Below are positions 1 to 8,900 of a stretch of DNA of 38,637 nucleotides, one piece after another. The stretch is taken from the NCBI GenBank assembly GCA_900543915.1, contig UQTB01000020.1, forward strand, positions 1 through 38,637, in the 5' to 3' direction. Below the pieces are notes generated by a model, which saw only the letters and a list, made by a program, of their open reading frames with translations, searched no databases and was not told the DNA's origin. This stretch comes from an uncultured Eubacteriales bacterium (lineage in GTDB: Bacteria; Bacillota; Clostridia; Christensenellales; Borkfalkiaceae). Every line of letters starts with the position of its first letter. Position 1 is the stretch's first letter. The position numbers and the translations under genes were made by a program.

Positions 1-37
1 CGCCGCGCCGCGCTTTTTGCGCGGTTCACTCGCGGCG
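1..37. other. Nested GC-rich inverted repeats at window edge
   Basis: An inner hairpin (CCGCGC, loop TTTTT, GCGCGG, 8-24) sits between outer arms CGCCGCG (1-7) and CGCGGCG (31-37). No clear T-run follows on the + strand. It may be the end of a terminator of a gene lying upstream of the window, but that gene is not visible. Confidence 0.3.
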
Positions 38-84
38 GGGATATTTTTACGCAAAATTATCGCAAAAAAAATCGAAAAAAGGTA

Positions 85-113
85 TTGACAAGGCAATCTC
101 TCTATGATATAAT
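85..113 (+). promoter_or_regulatory. SigA-type promoter of the LacI-family gene
   Basis: A consensus -35 TTGACA (85-90) and a consensus -10 TATAAT (108-113) are separated by 17 bp. The predicted start of transcription near 120 lies just upstream of the two operator-like repeats. It is the only strong promoter seen upstream of the carbohydrate locus. Confidence 0.85.
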
Positions 114-124
114 AAACGCGTAAA

Positions 125-158
125 TACCTAGGTACACGCCAAGTCGAATACCCAGGTA
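125..158 (+). promoter_or_regulatory. Tandem operator-like palindromes downstream of the lacI-type promoter
   Basis: TACCTAGGTA (125-134) is a perfect 10-bp palindrome. TACCCAGGTA (149-158) is the same site with one change. They start 24 bp apart, a little over two helical turns, just after the predicted transcription start. This fits roadblock-type autorepression by the LacI-family protein encoded next. Binding is inferred, not shown. Confidence 0.5.
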
Positions 159-226
159 CGCGAAATCTGAAGTGGGGCTACGACATTGGGACAGGCATTT
201 TGCATTCGGTACGGGGGAAAAGAAGT

Positions 227-1228
227 ATGTTGAGCAGAAAAGAGATCGCTCTGCGCGCGGGGGTTTCCAAGACGACTGTAACGCGTGTTCTCGCAGGGGA
301 TGAGACGGTTCTGCCCGAAAACCGCAAAAAGATCATGCAGGTTGTGGAGGACAGCGGTTATACGAGGAATGTGCTTGCTTCAAACCTCGCCAAAAACAAA
401 CGCAGCACCGCCGTTGCCATGCTCGTGCCGGATATGACGAATTACTACTACATGCAGATGTTCAACGAAATGGTATCCTGCGCGCGCAAATACGGCTATA
501 CGATTTCCATATACAGCATCAGTACCGATACGCTCGACGAGGTGGTCAACGAAGTCGTCTGCAACCGCGTCTGTGGCATCGTGAATTTGGGGTTGGATTC
601 CATTTCGGAGGACAGCCTGAAAAAGGTGCGCGCGGCGGGCATCAAGATCATTTATCCCGGCTGGCCCGAGGATGAGTTTTATCAATTTAACACCGATTAC
701 GAAGATGGCATGGCTGAGGCGATGGCGGCCTTGAAAGAGGGCGGCGCAAAACGGGTTTGTTTTATCTTCGGTACAAAGCGGCGTCTGTTGCAGGACGGAC
801 GGCTGAAAGCGTTTTTAAAGTATGGCGAAGCGTTCGGTTTCAGCGTTTCGGAGGAAGATATTTTCTTTGGGGAATATACCGACTGTCCCGCGCTCGACGA
901 AGGGTACCGCACGGCGAAAAAACTGTTTCAGGACGGCATCCGTTACGACGCGATTTTCTGTCTGAATGATATGATGGCGTACGGGGCGATCTGCGGAATC
1001 CGCGACTGCGGCTTTAAAGTCCCCAGAGACGTTTCCGTGATCGGGTTCGACAATACGCTGCTGGACCGATACCTCACCCCGACCCTTTCGAGCATCGGTT
1101 CTTCTCTGCGCGACGAGGCGGAGGGCTATATCCAATATATCGTGGGCGCGTCCGACCGCTCCCGCATGGAAACGCGCGCCGTGTTTTATCCGCGCGGGAG
1201 TATCCGCAGGAAAACGAAATTGAAATAA
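227..1228 (+). CDS. LacI-family transcriptional regulator
   Basis: This 333-aa protein has an N-terminal LacI helix-turn-helix (LSRKEIALRAGVSKTTVTRVL, about residues 2-22) and a hinge around residues 45-60. A type-I periplasmic-binding-protein-like effector domain follows, including the late VSVIGFDNT motif typical of the family. I chose ATG 227 because GGGGGAAAA lies about 8 nt upstream and the HTH begins immediately after it; an in-frame TTG at 200 would add nine residues. The family binds DNA as a dimer and senses a sugar. The neighbouring sugar ABC importer and predicted glycosidases make control of that locus its likely job. The tandem palindromes at 125-158 suggest autoregulation. The inducer cannot be told from sequence. 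Confidence 0.9.
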   Translation: MLSRKEIALRAGVSKTTVTRVLAGDETVLPENRKKIMQVVEDSGYTRNVLASNLAKNKRSTAVAMLVPDMTNYYYMQMFNEMVSCARKYGYTISIYSISTDTLDEVVNEVVCNRVCGIVNLGLDSISEDSLKKVRAAGIKIIYPGWPEDEFYQFNTDYEDGMAEAMAALKEGGAKRVCFIFGTKRRLLQDGRLKAFLKYGEAFGFSVSEEDIFFGEYTDCPALDEGYRTAKKLFQDGIRYDAIFCLNDMMAYGAICGIRDCGFKVPRDVSVIGFDNTLLDRYLTPTLSSIGSSLRDEAEGYIQYIVGASDRSRMETRAVFYPRGSIRRKTKLK

Positions 1229-1253
1229 AAAAAGGACGCCTCGAATCAGGCGT
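1225..1253 (-). terminator. Hairpin with T-run on the minus strand, after the LacI gene
   Basis: ACGCCT (1236-1241), loop CGAATC, AGGCGT (1248-1253) form a 6-bp stem. Read on the minus strand it is followed by CC and a run of T, the layout of an intrinsic terminator. No minus-strand gene ends here, so it may block antisense transcription or be fortuitous. Confidence 0.35.
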
Positions 1254-1268
1254 ACCCATATCGTTCCC

Positions 1269-1315
1269 GAACCGGGCCCGGTTTCTTTTTTGGGGTGTCC
1301 CCAAAAAAGAAACCG
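1269..1315 (+). terminator. Overlapping, mutually exclusive hairpins between lacI-type gene and operon
   Basis: The palindrome AACCGGGCCCGGTT (1270-1283) followed by TTCTTTTTT resembles a short intrinsic terminator. Its right arm and the T-run are also the left arm of a perfect 17-bp stem (1279-1295 with 1299-1315, loop TGT). The two structures cannot form together. It could be a partial terminator or attenuator between the regulator and the downstream genes. Confidence 0.45.
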
Positions 1316-1351
1316 CTGTTAATAGCTTTTTAAATTGATCGCGGAGGCAGT

Positions 1352-2551
1352 ATGAAGAGAAAACTATGTTTATTTGCGGCTTTGTTTGTCGCGCTGTTCC
1401 TTCTCGTTCCGTTCGTACCCGTTTCTGCCGAAACGGGCGGCGGCATCGAACTCTTTACCGACAAAGACAGGACGCAGGCGGCGGGCAATACTCTCACCGT
1501 CCGCATTGGCGAAGCCCGCACCGATCTGTATTACTTCGTCGGCGGCTCTGCGGAAACGGCGTTGACCGCCGTCGCGGAGGATGAAAGTATCGTACAGGTA
1601 ATCGTTTTGTCGGGCAGGATCGGCTTTGTGGCGACCGCCGGGCAAAACCGGGCGGGTACGACGGATGTCGTAATTTCCGCGGAAAGCGGCGCTTCCGTCA
1701 CGCTTTCGGTCACGACCGATTACGCGCTCCCCGGCACCGTCGGGCTGACAACGGACGGCGAAAAACCGGGCGCAATCAACCGTACGGAGATAGGGGCGGC
1801 ATTGACCGTGGAATACGGAATTCCCTTCCCGGTCTATGTGACGGGGCTGGACAGCCGCGGAAATTCCGGCACGGTCGACCCCGAAATGCAGTACGTCTGG
1901 GCGTTTGGCGACAATACCTGCGGCGCGGCGTTTGTTCCGGCAGAGGGGGAAGCGGAGGCAGCGGACGTATGGGGAACGCTCACGGTGACTGGCGTCGGAT
2001 CGGCTTCCGCCAGCGTCACGATGTACCGGGGCGGCGAACCCGTCGGCACGCCGAAAACGTTTGTCCTCACGGCAGTATACCAGCAGATGGCTGCGGACGT
2101 CAATATCAGGGCGAACGACATCTTCATTACGGGGATGCGCTATACCGCAGGCAGCGATAAAATTACGCTTGTCTATCAGGAAAACGGAAAAAACCTCTCC
2201 GAAGAAGTGTTCCTCTCCGACGTGAAAATGGATTACACGGTTTCCAATCAGCAGTATCTCGACCCGACCGACGTGGTGTGGTCGTCTACCGATGCTTCCG
2301 TGGTAAAGGTGGAAAACGGTGCGGTCGTATTCGGGGAGAACATCACGGGGGCAAAACAGGTCACGATCACGGTCACGAATAAGGATAAAACGGTGATGGA
2401 TTCCTTCCTCGTCGTCGTCAGCGGCGCTTCCGCTCCGGAGGAAGGGAAGGGCTGTGGCTCTTCGGTTGCGGGTTCCGCCGGCGGCACGATCGCCGCGGCA
2501 GCCCTTCTGTGGGCGGCGGTCGCCGTCATGCGCAGGGCTAAGCGGGGCTGA
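1352..2551 (+). CDS. Secreted Ig-like surface protein with GCGSS C-terminal anchor
   Basis: This 399-aa protein has a clear signal peptide (basic MKRK, then a hydrophobic stretch ending near VSAET, about residue 26). Its body is rich in beta strands and Ser/Thr. A region near residues 300-355 (WSSTDASVVKVENG) resembles bacterial Ig-like group 2 domains. Residues 367-399 are GCGSS, about 20 hydrophobic residues, and a basic MRRAKRG end. ATG 1352 is preceded by GGAGG at 1343-1347. The gene opens the carbohydrate locus ahead of the ABC importer, with no promoter of its own that I can see. A role as surface-exposed adhesin, carbohydrate-binding or scaffold protein is plausible but not shown. The precise family is not recognised. 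Confidence 0.8.
   Translation: MKRKLCLFAALFVALFLLVPFVPVSAETGGGIELFTDKDRTQAAGNTLTVRIGEARTDLYYFVGGSAETALTAVAEDESIVQVIVLSGRIGFVATAGQNRAGTTDVVISAESGASVTLSVTTDYALPGTVGLTTDGEKPGAINRTEIGAALTVEYGIPFPVYVTGLDSRGNSGTVDPEMQYVWAFGDNTCGAAFVPAEGEAEAADVWGTLTVTGVGSASASVTMYRGGEPVGTPKTFVLTAVYQQMAADVNIRANDIFITGMRYTAGSDKITLVYQENGKNLSEEVFLSDVKMDYTVSNQQYLDPTDVVWSSTDASVVKVENGAVVFGENITGAKQVTITVTNKDKTVMDSFLVVVSGASAPEEGKGCGSSVAGSAGGTIAAAALLWAAVAVMRRAKRG
2450..2548 (+). other. GCGSS C-terminal sorting-like signal, copy 1
   Basis: This stretch encodes the last 33 residues of the protein: Gly-Cys-Gly-Ser-Ser, a hydrophobic helix, then RRAKRG. The 1036-aa protein at 5978-9088 has the same arrangement and the same 33-residue length. 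The three-part layout matches known C-terminal sorting signals in general form, but there is no LPXTG motif. Confidence 0.55.
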
Positions 2552-2639
2552 ATCTGCGCGCTTGGTCCGGCCGGCAAACTGCGAAAACAAAAAAGCATCA
2601 ATAACGCCGTGTGCGTTCAATTTAATGGAGGTAAAAACA

Positions 2640-4001
2640 ATGAAAAGATGGATAGTTGCGCTCTGTGCCTTAGCGTTGCTTGTGACGGGGATATTCAGCT
2701 TGCCCGCCTGCTCGGTCGGGATGAATCTGAAAAATCCTAACGACTATGTTCCCGGCGACGTTGACCCCGAAATCAGCGCGACGCTTCGCGTGGCGATGCT
2801 CAATACCACGCAGGAGGAGGAACTGATGGACGAACTCGCCGCAGGGTTCAACGTCATCTATCCGAACGTGGATTTTGAGTTCACAAAGCTGACTACATAC
2901 GAATCCGGGATCGCGCAGACGATTGCGACGGGCACCAACCTCGACGTCATTTGGGTTCCGGACGCATACGTTACCAGCCTTGCCGATCAGGGCTTGCTGT
3001 ATAATCTGGAAAAGTATATGGAAAAGTCCGAAAAGGACGGCCTGTTCGATCCCGACGATTACCAGCCCGCAATGATGCAGCTCGGGCAGTATAAGCACGG
3101 TTCCGATCCCGAAAACACGGCGCAGTATTTTCTGCCCCGCGATTACAGTAAGATTGTCACCTACATCAATACTGCGCTGGTAGAGAAGTACGCCCCGGAG
3201 TTCGATGTGCAGTATTATGTGGAGCACATGGACGAATGGACGTGGGACGTCATGCTCGATTTGTGCGGGCAGCTGCAAAAGGGGATGGCGAACGAACAGA
3301 CGAAGCCCCGCATCGTCGAAGCGATGTGGCGCTGGCTGATTCTCTTTTACGGACTTGTCCGCGCGGAGGACGGCGTTTATCTCGACGCATCCGGCAGCGC
3401 CGTGCTCGACGAGGGCTTCCAGAATGCGCTCAATCTCGTGCGCGACCTCATCGACAAAGGATATACCACGTTCGACACCAACCTGACCGAACTGAATCGC
3501 TTCCACTCGGCGCAGTCTGTGATCGCCTTCCAGTCCCGCCCGTATCTGGCTACGGCGGTCGTTCTGGAGGATGACCTCGAAATCCTGCCGTTCCCGGCGA
3601 TCGGAGACGACCCGAAGGTCGGCACGGGAACCACTGGCTACGGCATCTGCACCTCGTCGGAGAATCCCGACCTCGCATGGGAGTTTATCCGCTACATGAT
3701 GAGTGCAAACGGGCAGACCGTTCTGTCCGAAACGGGAAAAGCCGTCCCGTCCATGATCTCTTTGCAGACGGGCGAAAACCCCGGCTGGAAGCAGTTTTAT
3801 TCGCAGTACAACTATAATCATGATGCCTTCGTGTTTGCGCCCGAGCGCGACGTCGTAATGGACTATTACGACATGCTCACGTCTGCCGCTGCCAAAACGC
3901 ACGACGACGCGTTGCGCGCCCTGTTTGAAGCGTATTGGAAGAGCGAAGGCTCCGCTTCTCTGATCGACGTGATTGACCGCTACAAGACGGCTACCAGATA
4001 G
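2640..4001 (+). CDS. Sugar ABC transporter substrate-binding lipoprotein (family 1)
   Basis: This 453-aa extracellular solute-binding protein has a lipoprotein signal peptide ending in LPAC, with Cys24 the predicted lipidated residue. The body has the family-1 binding-protein pattern, including an early ATLRVAMLN strand, a central VIAFQSRP segment, and a late WEFIRYMMSANGQTVLSETG region. It should capture an oligosaccharide outside the membrane and deliver it to the two permeases encoded next. I chose ATG 2640 because GGAGG lies 8 nt upstream and the signal peptide begins there; the reading frame stays open much further upstream, overlapping the preceding gene. The gap to the first permease is 18 nt, so the three genes are surely cotranscribed. 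The substrate is unknown. Confidence 0.92.
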   Translation: MKRWIVALCALALLVTGIFSLPACSVGMNLKNPNDYVPGDVDPEISATLRVAMLNTTQEEELMDELAAGFNVIYPNVDFEFTKLTTYESGIAQTIATGTNLDVIWVPDAYVTSLADQGLLYNLEKYMEKSEKDGLFDPDDYQPAMMQLGQYKHGSDPENTAQYFLPRDYSKIVTYINTALVEKYAPEFDVQYYVEHMDEWTWDVMLDLCGQLQKGMANEQTKPRIVEAMWRWLILFYGLVRAEDGVYLDASGSAVLDEGFQNALNLVRDLIDKGYTTFDTNLTELNRFHSAQSVIAFQSRPYLATAVVLEDDLEILPFPAIGDDPKVGTGTTGYGICTSSENPDLAWEFIRYMMSANGQTVLSETGKAVPSMISLQTGENPGWKQFYSQYNYNHDAFVFAPERDVVMDYYDMLTSAAAKTHDDALRALFEAYWKSEGSASLIDVIDRYKTATR

Positions 4002-4019
4002 TGCTTTCACGGAGGTTCT

Positions 4020-5000
4020 ATGGAGAATATACAAAGCAAGCAAAACGCGGGAGCGGTAAAAATCAGCCCTTCCGGGCATCCGAAAGGGAACGGGAAAAAC
4101 GCCTTCGTCCGGTTCTTCAAAAAGAACGGCGCCGGGTTCGTATTCGCCCTTCCGGTAACGCTCGGCCTGTTGTTTTTCACCGCTTATCCGCTGCTCGCAT
4201 CCCTCTATTACAGCTTTTTTAAGACGTATACGGTCATCCGTCCGCCCGAGGGCTTCTCGCTGACGTTTAACTTCGCCAAGATGTTTTCGGATCAGGAATG
4301 GATCAAGGCAATCGCAAACACGGGCATTTATACGCTGATCAGCGTTCCGATGTTCATGGTGCTCTCCTTTGCGCTGGCGCTTGCTTTGAATTCCCGCATT
4401 AAGGGAATCGGCATCTACCGCATGCTGATCTATATGCCGTGCGTAATGTCGGCGGTCGTTTCGGGCATCGCGTGGCGTTCGCTTATCGACGTCGACTACG
4501 GCTGGTTCAACCGCGTGCTGAGACTGCTCAATCTGGAGCCGTATCCCTTTCTGAGCGAGGCGGCTACCTCGATGCCGACGCTCATCATCGTGGGGCTGTG
4601 GAGTTTGGGCGGCCCGATGGTGCTGTGGCTTTCGCAGCTGAAAAATATTTCCGCCGATCTGTACGAAGCAGCCGATCTCGACGGCGCAAACAGCTTCCGC
4701 AAGCTGATTACGATCACCATACCAATGTGTTCGCCGATGATCTTCTATAACCTGATCATGAACATCATTGCGACGCTGCAGACTTTCGCGGCGGTGACGA
4801 CGCTGACGGGCGGCACGGCTGGGGTGGAAAATTCGCTGCTGTTCTATGTGACCAAGATTTATTCTTCTTACGAGACGTGCATCACGACCGGAAGCATGGG
4901 GTATACCTGCGCCATGGCGTGGTTCCTGTTCGTTGTCATTGCGATTTTGACGGGCGTTATTTTCAAAACGTCAAAATGGGTGTTCTACGGAGGTGATTGA
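4020..5000 (+). CDS. Sugar ABC transporter permease, MalF/UgpA type
   Basis: This 326-aa inner-membrane permease has about six hydrophobic helices after a ~38-residue polar N-terminus. The coupling-loop (EAA) motif is present as YEAADLDGANSFRKLITITIP at about residues 218-238, which contacts the shared ATPase. It forms the membrane channel together with the next gene product. GGAGG at 4011-4015 precedes ATG 4020, and the stop at 4998-5000 is directly followed by the GTG start of the second permease. No ATP-binding subunit lies nearby. In Firmicutes such importers commonly use one MsmX/MsmK-type ATPase encoded elsewhere, and that is the likely case here. Confidence 0.92.
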   Translation: MENIQSKQNAGAVKISPSGHPKGNGKNAFVRFFKKNGAGFVFALPVTLGLLFFTAYPLLASLYYSFFKTYTVIRPPEGFSLTFNFAKMFSDQEWIKAIANTGIYTLISVPMFMVLSFALALALNSRIKGIGIYRMLIYMPCVMSAVVSGIAWRSLIDVDYGWFNRVLRLLNLEPYPFLSEAATSMPTLIIVGLWSLGGPMVLWLSQLKNISADLYEAADLDGANSFRKLITITIPMCSPMIFYNLIMNIIATLQTFAAVTTLTGGTAGVENSLLFYVTKIYSSYETCITTGSMGYTCAMAWFLFVVIAILTGVIFKTSKWVFYGGD

Positions 5001-5867
5001 GTGGATTTACAGGTTAAACAGATGAGAAAGCGCTTCAAAGCCAGGAAAATCGCTTTGCACACGATTGCGCATTTCTTTTTGATCGTCCTTGCGCTGCTCT
5101 TTCTCATCCCGATCTTTTATATGGTTGTGACCAGCTTTATGGGCGAAGTCGAATCCGGGCAGGGGAACTTTTTTCCTACCGAATGGCATTTTGAAAACTA
5201 TGTGACCGCGCTGGACAAAAAGTTTCTGATCTTTTTCAAGAACTCGCTCATCGTCGTCGGGTGCAACGTTATCTTTATCCCGCTGGCGGCGACCTTTACT
5301 GCGTTTGCGTTTGTCCGCTGTAAATTCGTGGGGCAGAACGTCCTGTTCGCCATCATCCTTTCGACGATGATGATTCCCGGCATCGTCTGCCAGATTCCCA
5401 TGTTCGTCATCTACGTGCGCATCGGCTGGTACAACACGCTCACCCCGCTCATCGTCCCCGCCATCCTGGGCGGCGGCGCGGGCAACATCTTTTTGGCGCG
5501 GCAGTATATGCGCACGATCTCCGCTTCGCTCGACGAGGCCGCCACGATTGACGGCGCAAACCGCTTCGACGTGTTCTTCCGCATCTATTTCCCCCTGTGC
5601 AAACCCATCATCATTTATATGATGATCACGACGTTCACGGGCGTCTGGAACGACATTACGACGCCGCTGCTGTATCTGAACAACGAATCGCAGTACACGC
5701 TCGCGCTCGGCATCTACAATCTGTTCAAGGGCGCGCCCGTGCCGGGGAAGTTCCCGAACGTTCGTATGGCGACGGGTATGTACATGCTGATTCCCTGCGC
5801 AATCGTCTTTTTCGTCTTCCAGCGCCAGCTGATTGACGGCGTGCAGATGGGAGCGGTGAAGGGCTGA
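5001..5867 (+). CDS. Sugar ABC transporter permease, MalG/UgpE type
   Basis: This 288-aa permease has six predicted membrane helices and a coupling-loop motif (LDEAATIDGANRFDVFFRIYFP, residues ~179-200). It pairs with the MalF-type protein encoded just upstream. The start is GTG 5001, immediately after the TGA of the previous gene. GGAGGTGA (4989-4996) inside the end of that gene is its ribosome-binding site, so translation of the two is probably coupled. The C-terminus (residues ~275-288, QRQLIDGVQMGAVKG) is the typical family ending. Length is normal for the family. The 110-bp gap that follows separates the importer from the large surface protein. Confidence 0.93.
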   Translation: MDLQVKQMRKRFKARKIALHTIAHFFLIVLALLFLIPIFYMVVTSFMGEVESGQGNFFPTEWHFENYVTALDKKFLIFFKNSLIVVGCNVIFIPLAATFTAFAFVRCKFVGQNVLFAIILSTMMIPGIVCQIPMFVIYVRIGWYNTLTPLIVPAILGGGAGNIFLARQYMRTISASLDEAATIDGANRFDVFFRIYFPLCKPIIIYMMITTFTGVWNDITTPLLYLNNESQYTLALGIYNLFKGAPVPGKFPNVRMATGMYMLIPCAIVFFVFQRQLIDGVQMGAVKG

Positions 5868-5894
5868 AAAAGTTTCTTTGCGGCCCGGGGCAAC

Positions 5895-5908
5895 TGAAAA
5901 CGATTACG
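5895..5908 (+). promoter_or_regulatory. Possible cre-like (CcpA) site
   Basis: TGAAAACGATTACG matches the usual catabolite-responsive pattern TGWNANCGNTNWCA at all fixed positions except the last base. It lies in the 110-bp gap before the large surface-protein gene. No convincing promoter accompanies it, so this is weak evidence for carbon catabolite control. Confidence 0.25.
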
Positions 5909-5977
5909 TTATTTTAATTTCAAATTATACGGGCTTTTTCCCCCGTTAATTAAAAATCTTTTGGAGGTATAAGGAAA

Positions 5978-8900
5978 ATGGTGGCTAAAAAGAAGAGTAT
6001 CTTCATTTTGGCATGTATGTTCATGGCGAGCATTCTTCTCGCCGTGGCATTCGCTTGGGGTGCGCCGTTTGCTCCCGCTTCTGCGGCAGGGCGGACGACG
6101 TATACGCTCCCCGGAACGTTCGACGTCTACGCGTCCAGTTGGCCGAACGAGATCGACAATCTGGAGGAAAGCAATCAGCTGATCCTGCATTCTACGGTCA
6201 ATGCGGACGGCAACGCGTTCAGCGTACCCGCCGGCGCAAACGCGGGCTTTGTTCAGAACAATGCGCTGGGCACGGCAGGCTGGGGACTGAACGACCTCAC
6301 GATCAAGTTCTATCTGAACGCTTCGCCGAACGGCGGCGGGCAGATCCGCCTGTACTTTGTAAACAACGTGGGCTGGTATAACGGCAGTACGGCGGGTATG
6401 GCGCTTTGGCTGTGGGGGATTGACTCCGCTGCCGGCACCGCCAATATCGCGATTCAGGTCAAGACGGAATCGGGCGAAGCGGTCGGATCCATCGCCGATG
6501 CCGCAAACGTTCCCATCAACTTCGACTACAACTATTTCACCGATCCGGCGAAGGACGCAACGGACAAAGCGGGGCAGAGCGCCGCTCCCGCGGAAGGTTC
6601 GCTGAATACCTGGCGTTTCTATTTTGATGAAGACGGCATGCTGATGCTCGAAGCCACGGCGGCAGGAAAGGACGGCGCGGAAGCCCGCACGAAGACCGTC
6701 GATCTCTCGCCCGAAGCGACGGGGAGAATGGAAGGCGTAGAGAGCCCGCAGGAGCGCCTTTACGATTTCAGCGATCTGCAGGCGGGCGAAACGACCAACA
6801 TGGTCGTGTGGTTTGCAGACGGTCTGACGGGCGCAATGCGCATTACTGAGGTTACGTCTGCTTCCGAGGAAACCGCTCAGGATGTGCTTCCCCGCAACTA
6901 TGTGAACGCGACCGAAGAGCCGATTTTCGGCGGATATAACAAACTCGGTTTCGCTAAATTCAGCGGCAACGCCGTCAACAACTACACCTATGCGGCGAGC
7001 TATGCGAACGACGTAGCGCTCTCTAACGTATCTTCCGAGTTCCAGCTGGATGCGGTCAATCTCCTTGCAAACGATGCGTTCGTGATGACATATGATATCG
7101 TCGACGAACTCGGCGGAAAGACCGATAAAGCTTTGGAGCTTTCCTTCAAAAAGCCGGGCGAACGCGATGCGGACGGCAAAGCGCTTCTCACCGTGACGGG
7201 GATCAACAGTTCCAACCGCACGGCGATCGTCAGCGACGCCGAAGTTTCCTTCACCTGGGACGGACGCACGGGCTCCGGCGGGCTTGTACATATCTATAAC
7301 AAGGTGATTCTGCAGAATTCCGTCGGCAGCTATTCGCTCACCGTAAACGGCGCCGACGTGGCGAACGTCAGCGGCGGTATCATCTCCGCTCTGGGCGAGG
7401 ACGATCTGAATGCGAAGCTCACCTTCGGCGTGAACGGCTCCGCCGGAAACGATCTGGTCATCAAGCGCATCATCACCACGGCGATCGCCGAGATCGATAC
7501 GCCCGAAGGCTATATCTTTGAAAAAACAGCTAACAAGCGTATCCGCGACCTCGAGGGTTCGCCCATGTTCTACAGCACGGCGGACGAAAGCTATGAAGTG
7601 GGTATTTTACAGATGCTTCCCGCAAACAGCTTCACGATCAATCTGTCGCTTGACAAGCTGGATACGAATACCAAGGCTTTCCGCGTCGGACTGGTCGACG
7701 CTTCCGATGCGCAGGCAGTCAAGATGCTCGTCATTGAACTGGCTAAGACTGACGCAGCCAAGGCGAAGATCAGCCTGATTCTCTCCGACAGCGGCAAAGA
7801 GACGGTTCTCGAAACCGCCGAAAACGTCTCTTTCAACTGGGGACAGAACAGCGTAAACTCCGTTTCCTTCCTCAAATACGATACGGGCGAGGCGCGCGTG
7901 TTCGTCAACCGCAGTACGGCTCTCCGCTTCAACGGCAATGCTGAGCTGAACGCATTTGTGGACGATAACTTTGCCGAGGGCGGTATGCCCGCCGTACAGA
8001 GCATGGGAGATGCGATGTCCGTCTTTGTGGCGCGCGGCGTTTCCGAGCTCGTCTACATGAGCGACCCCGCGGCGGGCTGGAAGCCGGGCGCGCGCAATGA
8101 AAATGCCGAATTCGTATATGGAGTGGATGGTTCCGTCGGTATCGTGCATACCAACTCCACGTCGCAGATGTACAGTTCGGAAATCGCCATCGACAGCTTT
8201 ACGGCGACTTTCAAATTACACAACTGGACTAAGGGCAATATGACCTTCGGTCTGCAGAGCGGCTCGCAGAACACCGAGTGGTTCACTTTGGCAGACTACA
8301 GCGGTTTGATCTTTATCATCAACAAACATATCGTCGACGGGGTAGCGCAGGAGGGGAAGGCGCTCATCGACTTCACGTGGCACCAGCCCGAATCGAGTGC
8401 TTCGCAGAAGGGGCTGCTGGATAACGTCGTGGTCGATTGGCAGGACGACGTCTACTACACCCTTTCCATCCGCAAGGCGGGATCCGACTGGGCGGTGTAT
8501 CTGAACGATACGCTCCTTTCTTCCGTCGATTATATGGAATCGTTTGACCAGGCCGCGTTCAATGCGGATATGGAAGCCGCGTTCGCCCAGTTCACCAGCG
8601 GCAGCAGAACGGGCAACGGTTATTTTGTAAACTATACGGACGAGACGAATCCCGGCTTTGTGTCGTTTTTCAAGACGCTCACGACGGGCACCGTCAGCAT
8701 CGACGGCAACAGCACCGTAAAGGTCGGCGAAACCGTAAAACTTACGGCTACGGTCAGCCCCTCGATGGCAACGCAGACGGGAACCTGGAGTTCGTCCGAC
8801 ACCTCTGTCGCGACGGTCGATGAGAACGGCGTTGTCACGGGCGTGAAAGAGGGCAGCGTGACGATCACGTTTACCACAGACGACGGTTCGTCCTCTTCCT

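Noticed and set aside
2454..2639. Longer N-terminus for the substrate-binding protein
   Set aside because: It overlaps the end of the preceding gene and places the lipoprotein signal peptide in the middle of the protein. GGAGG supports ATG 2640.
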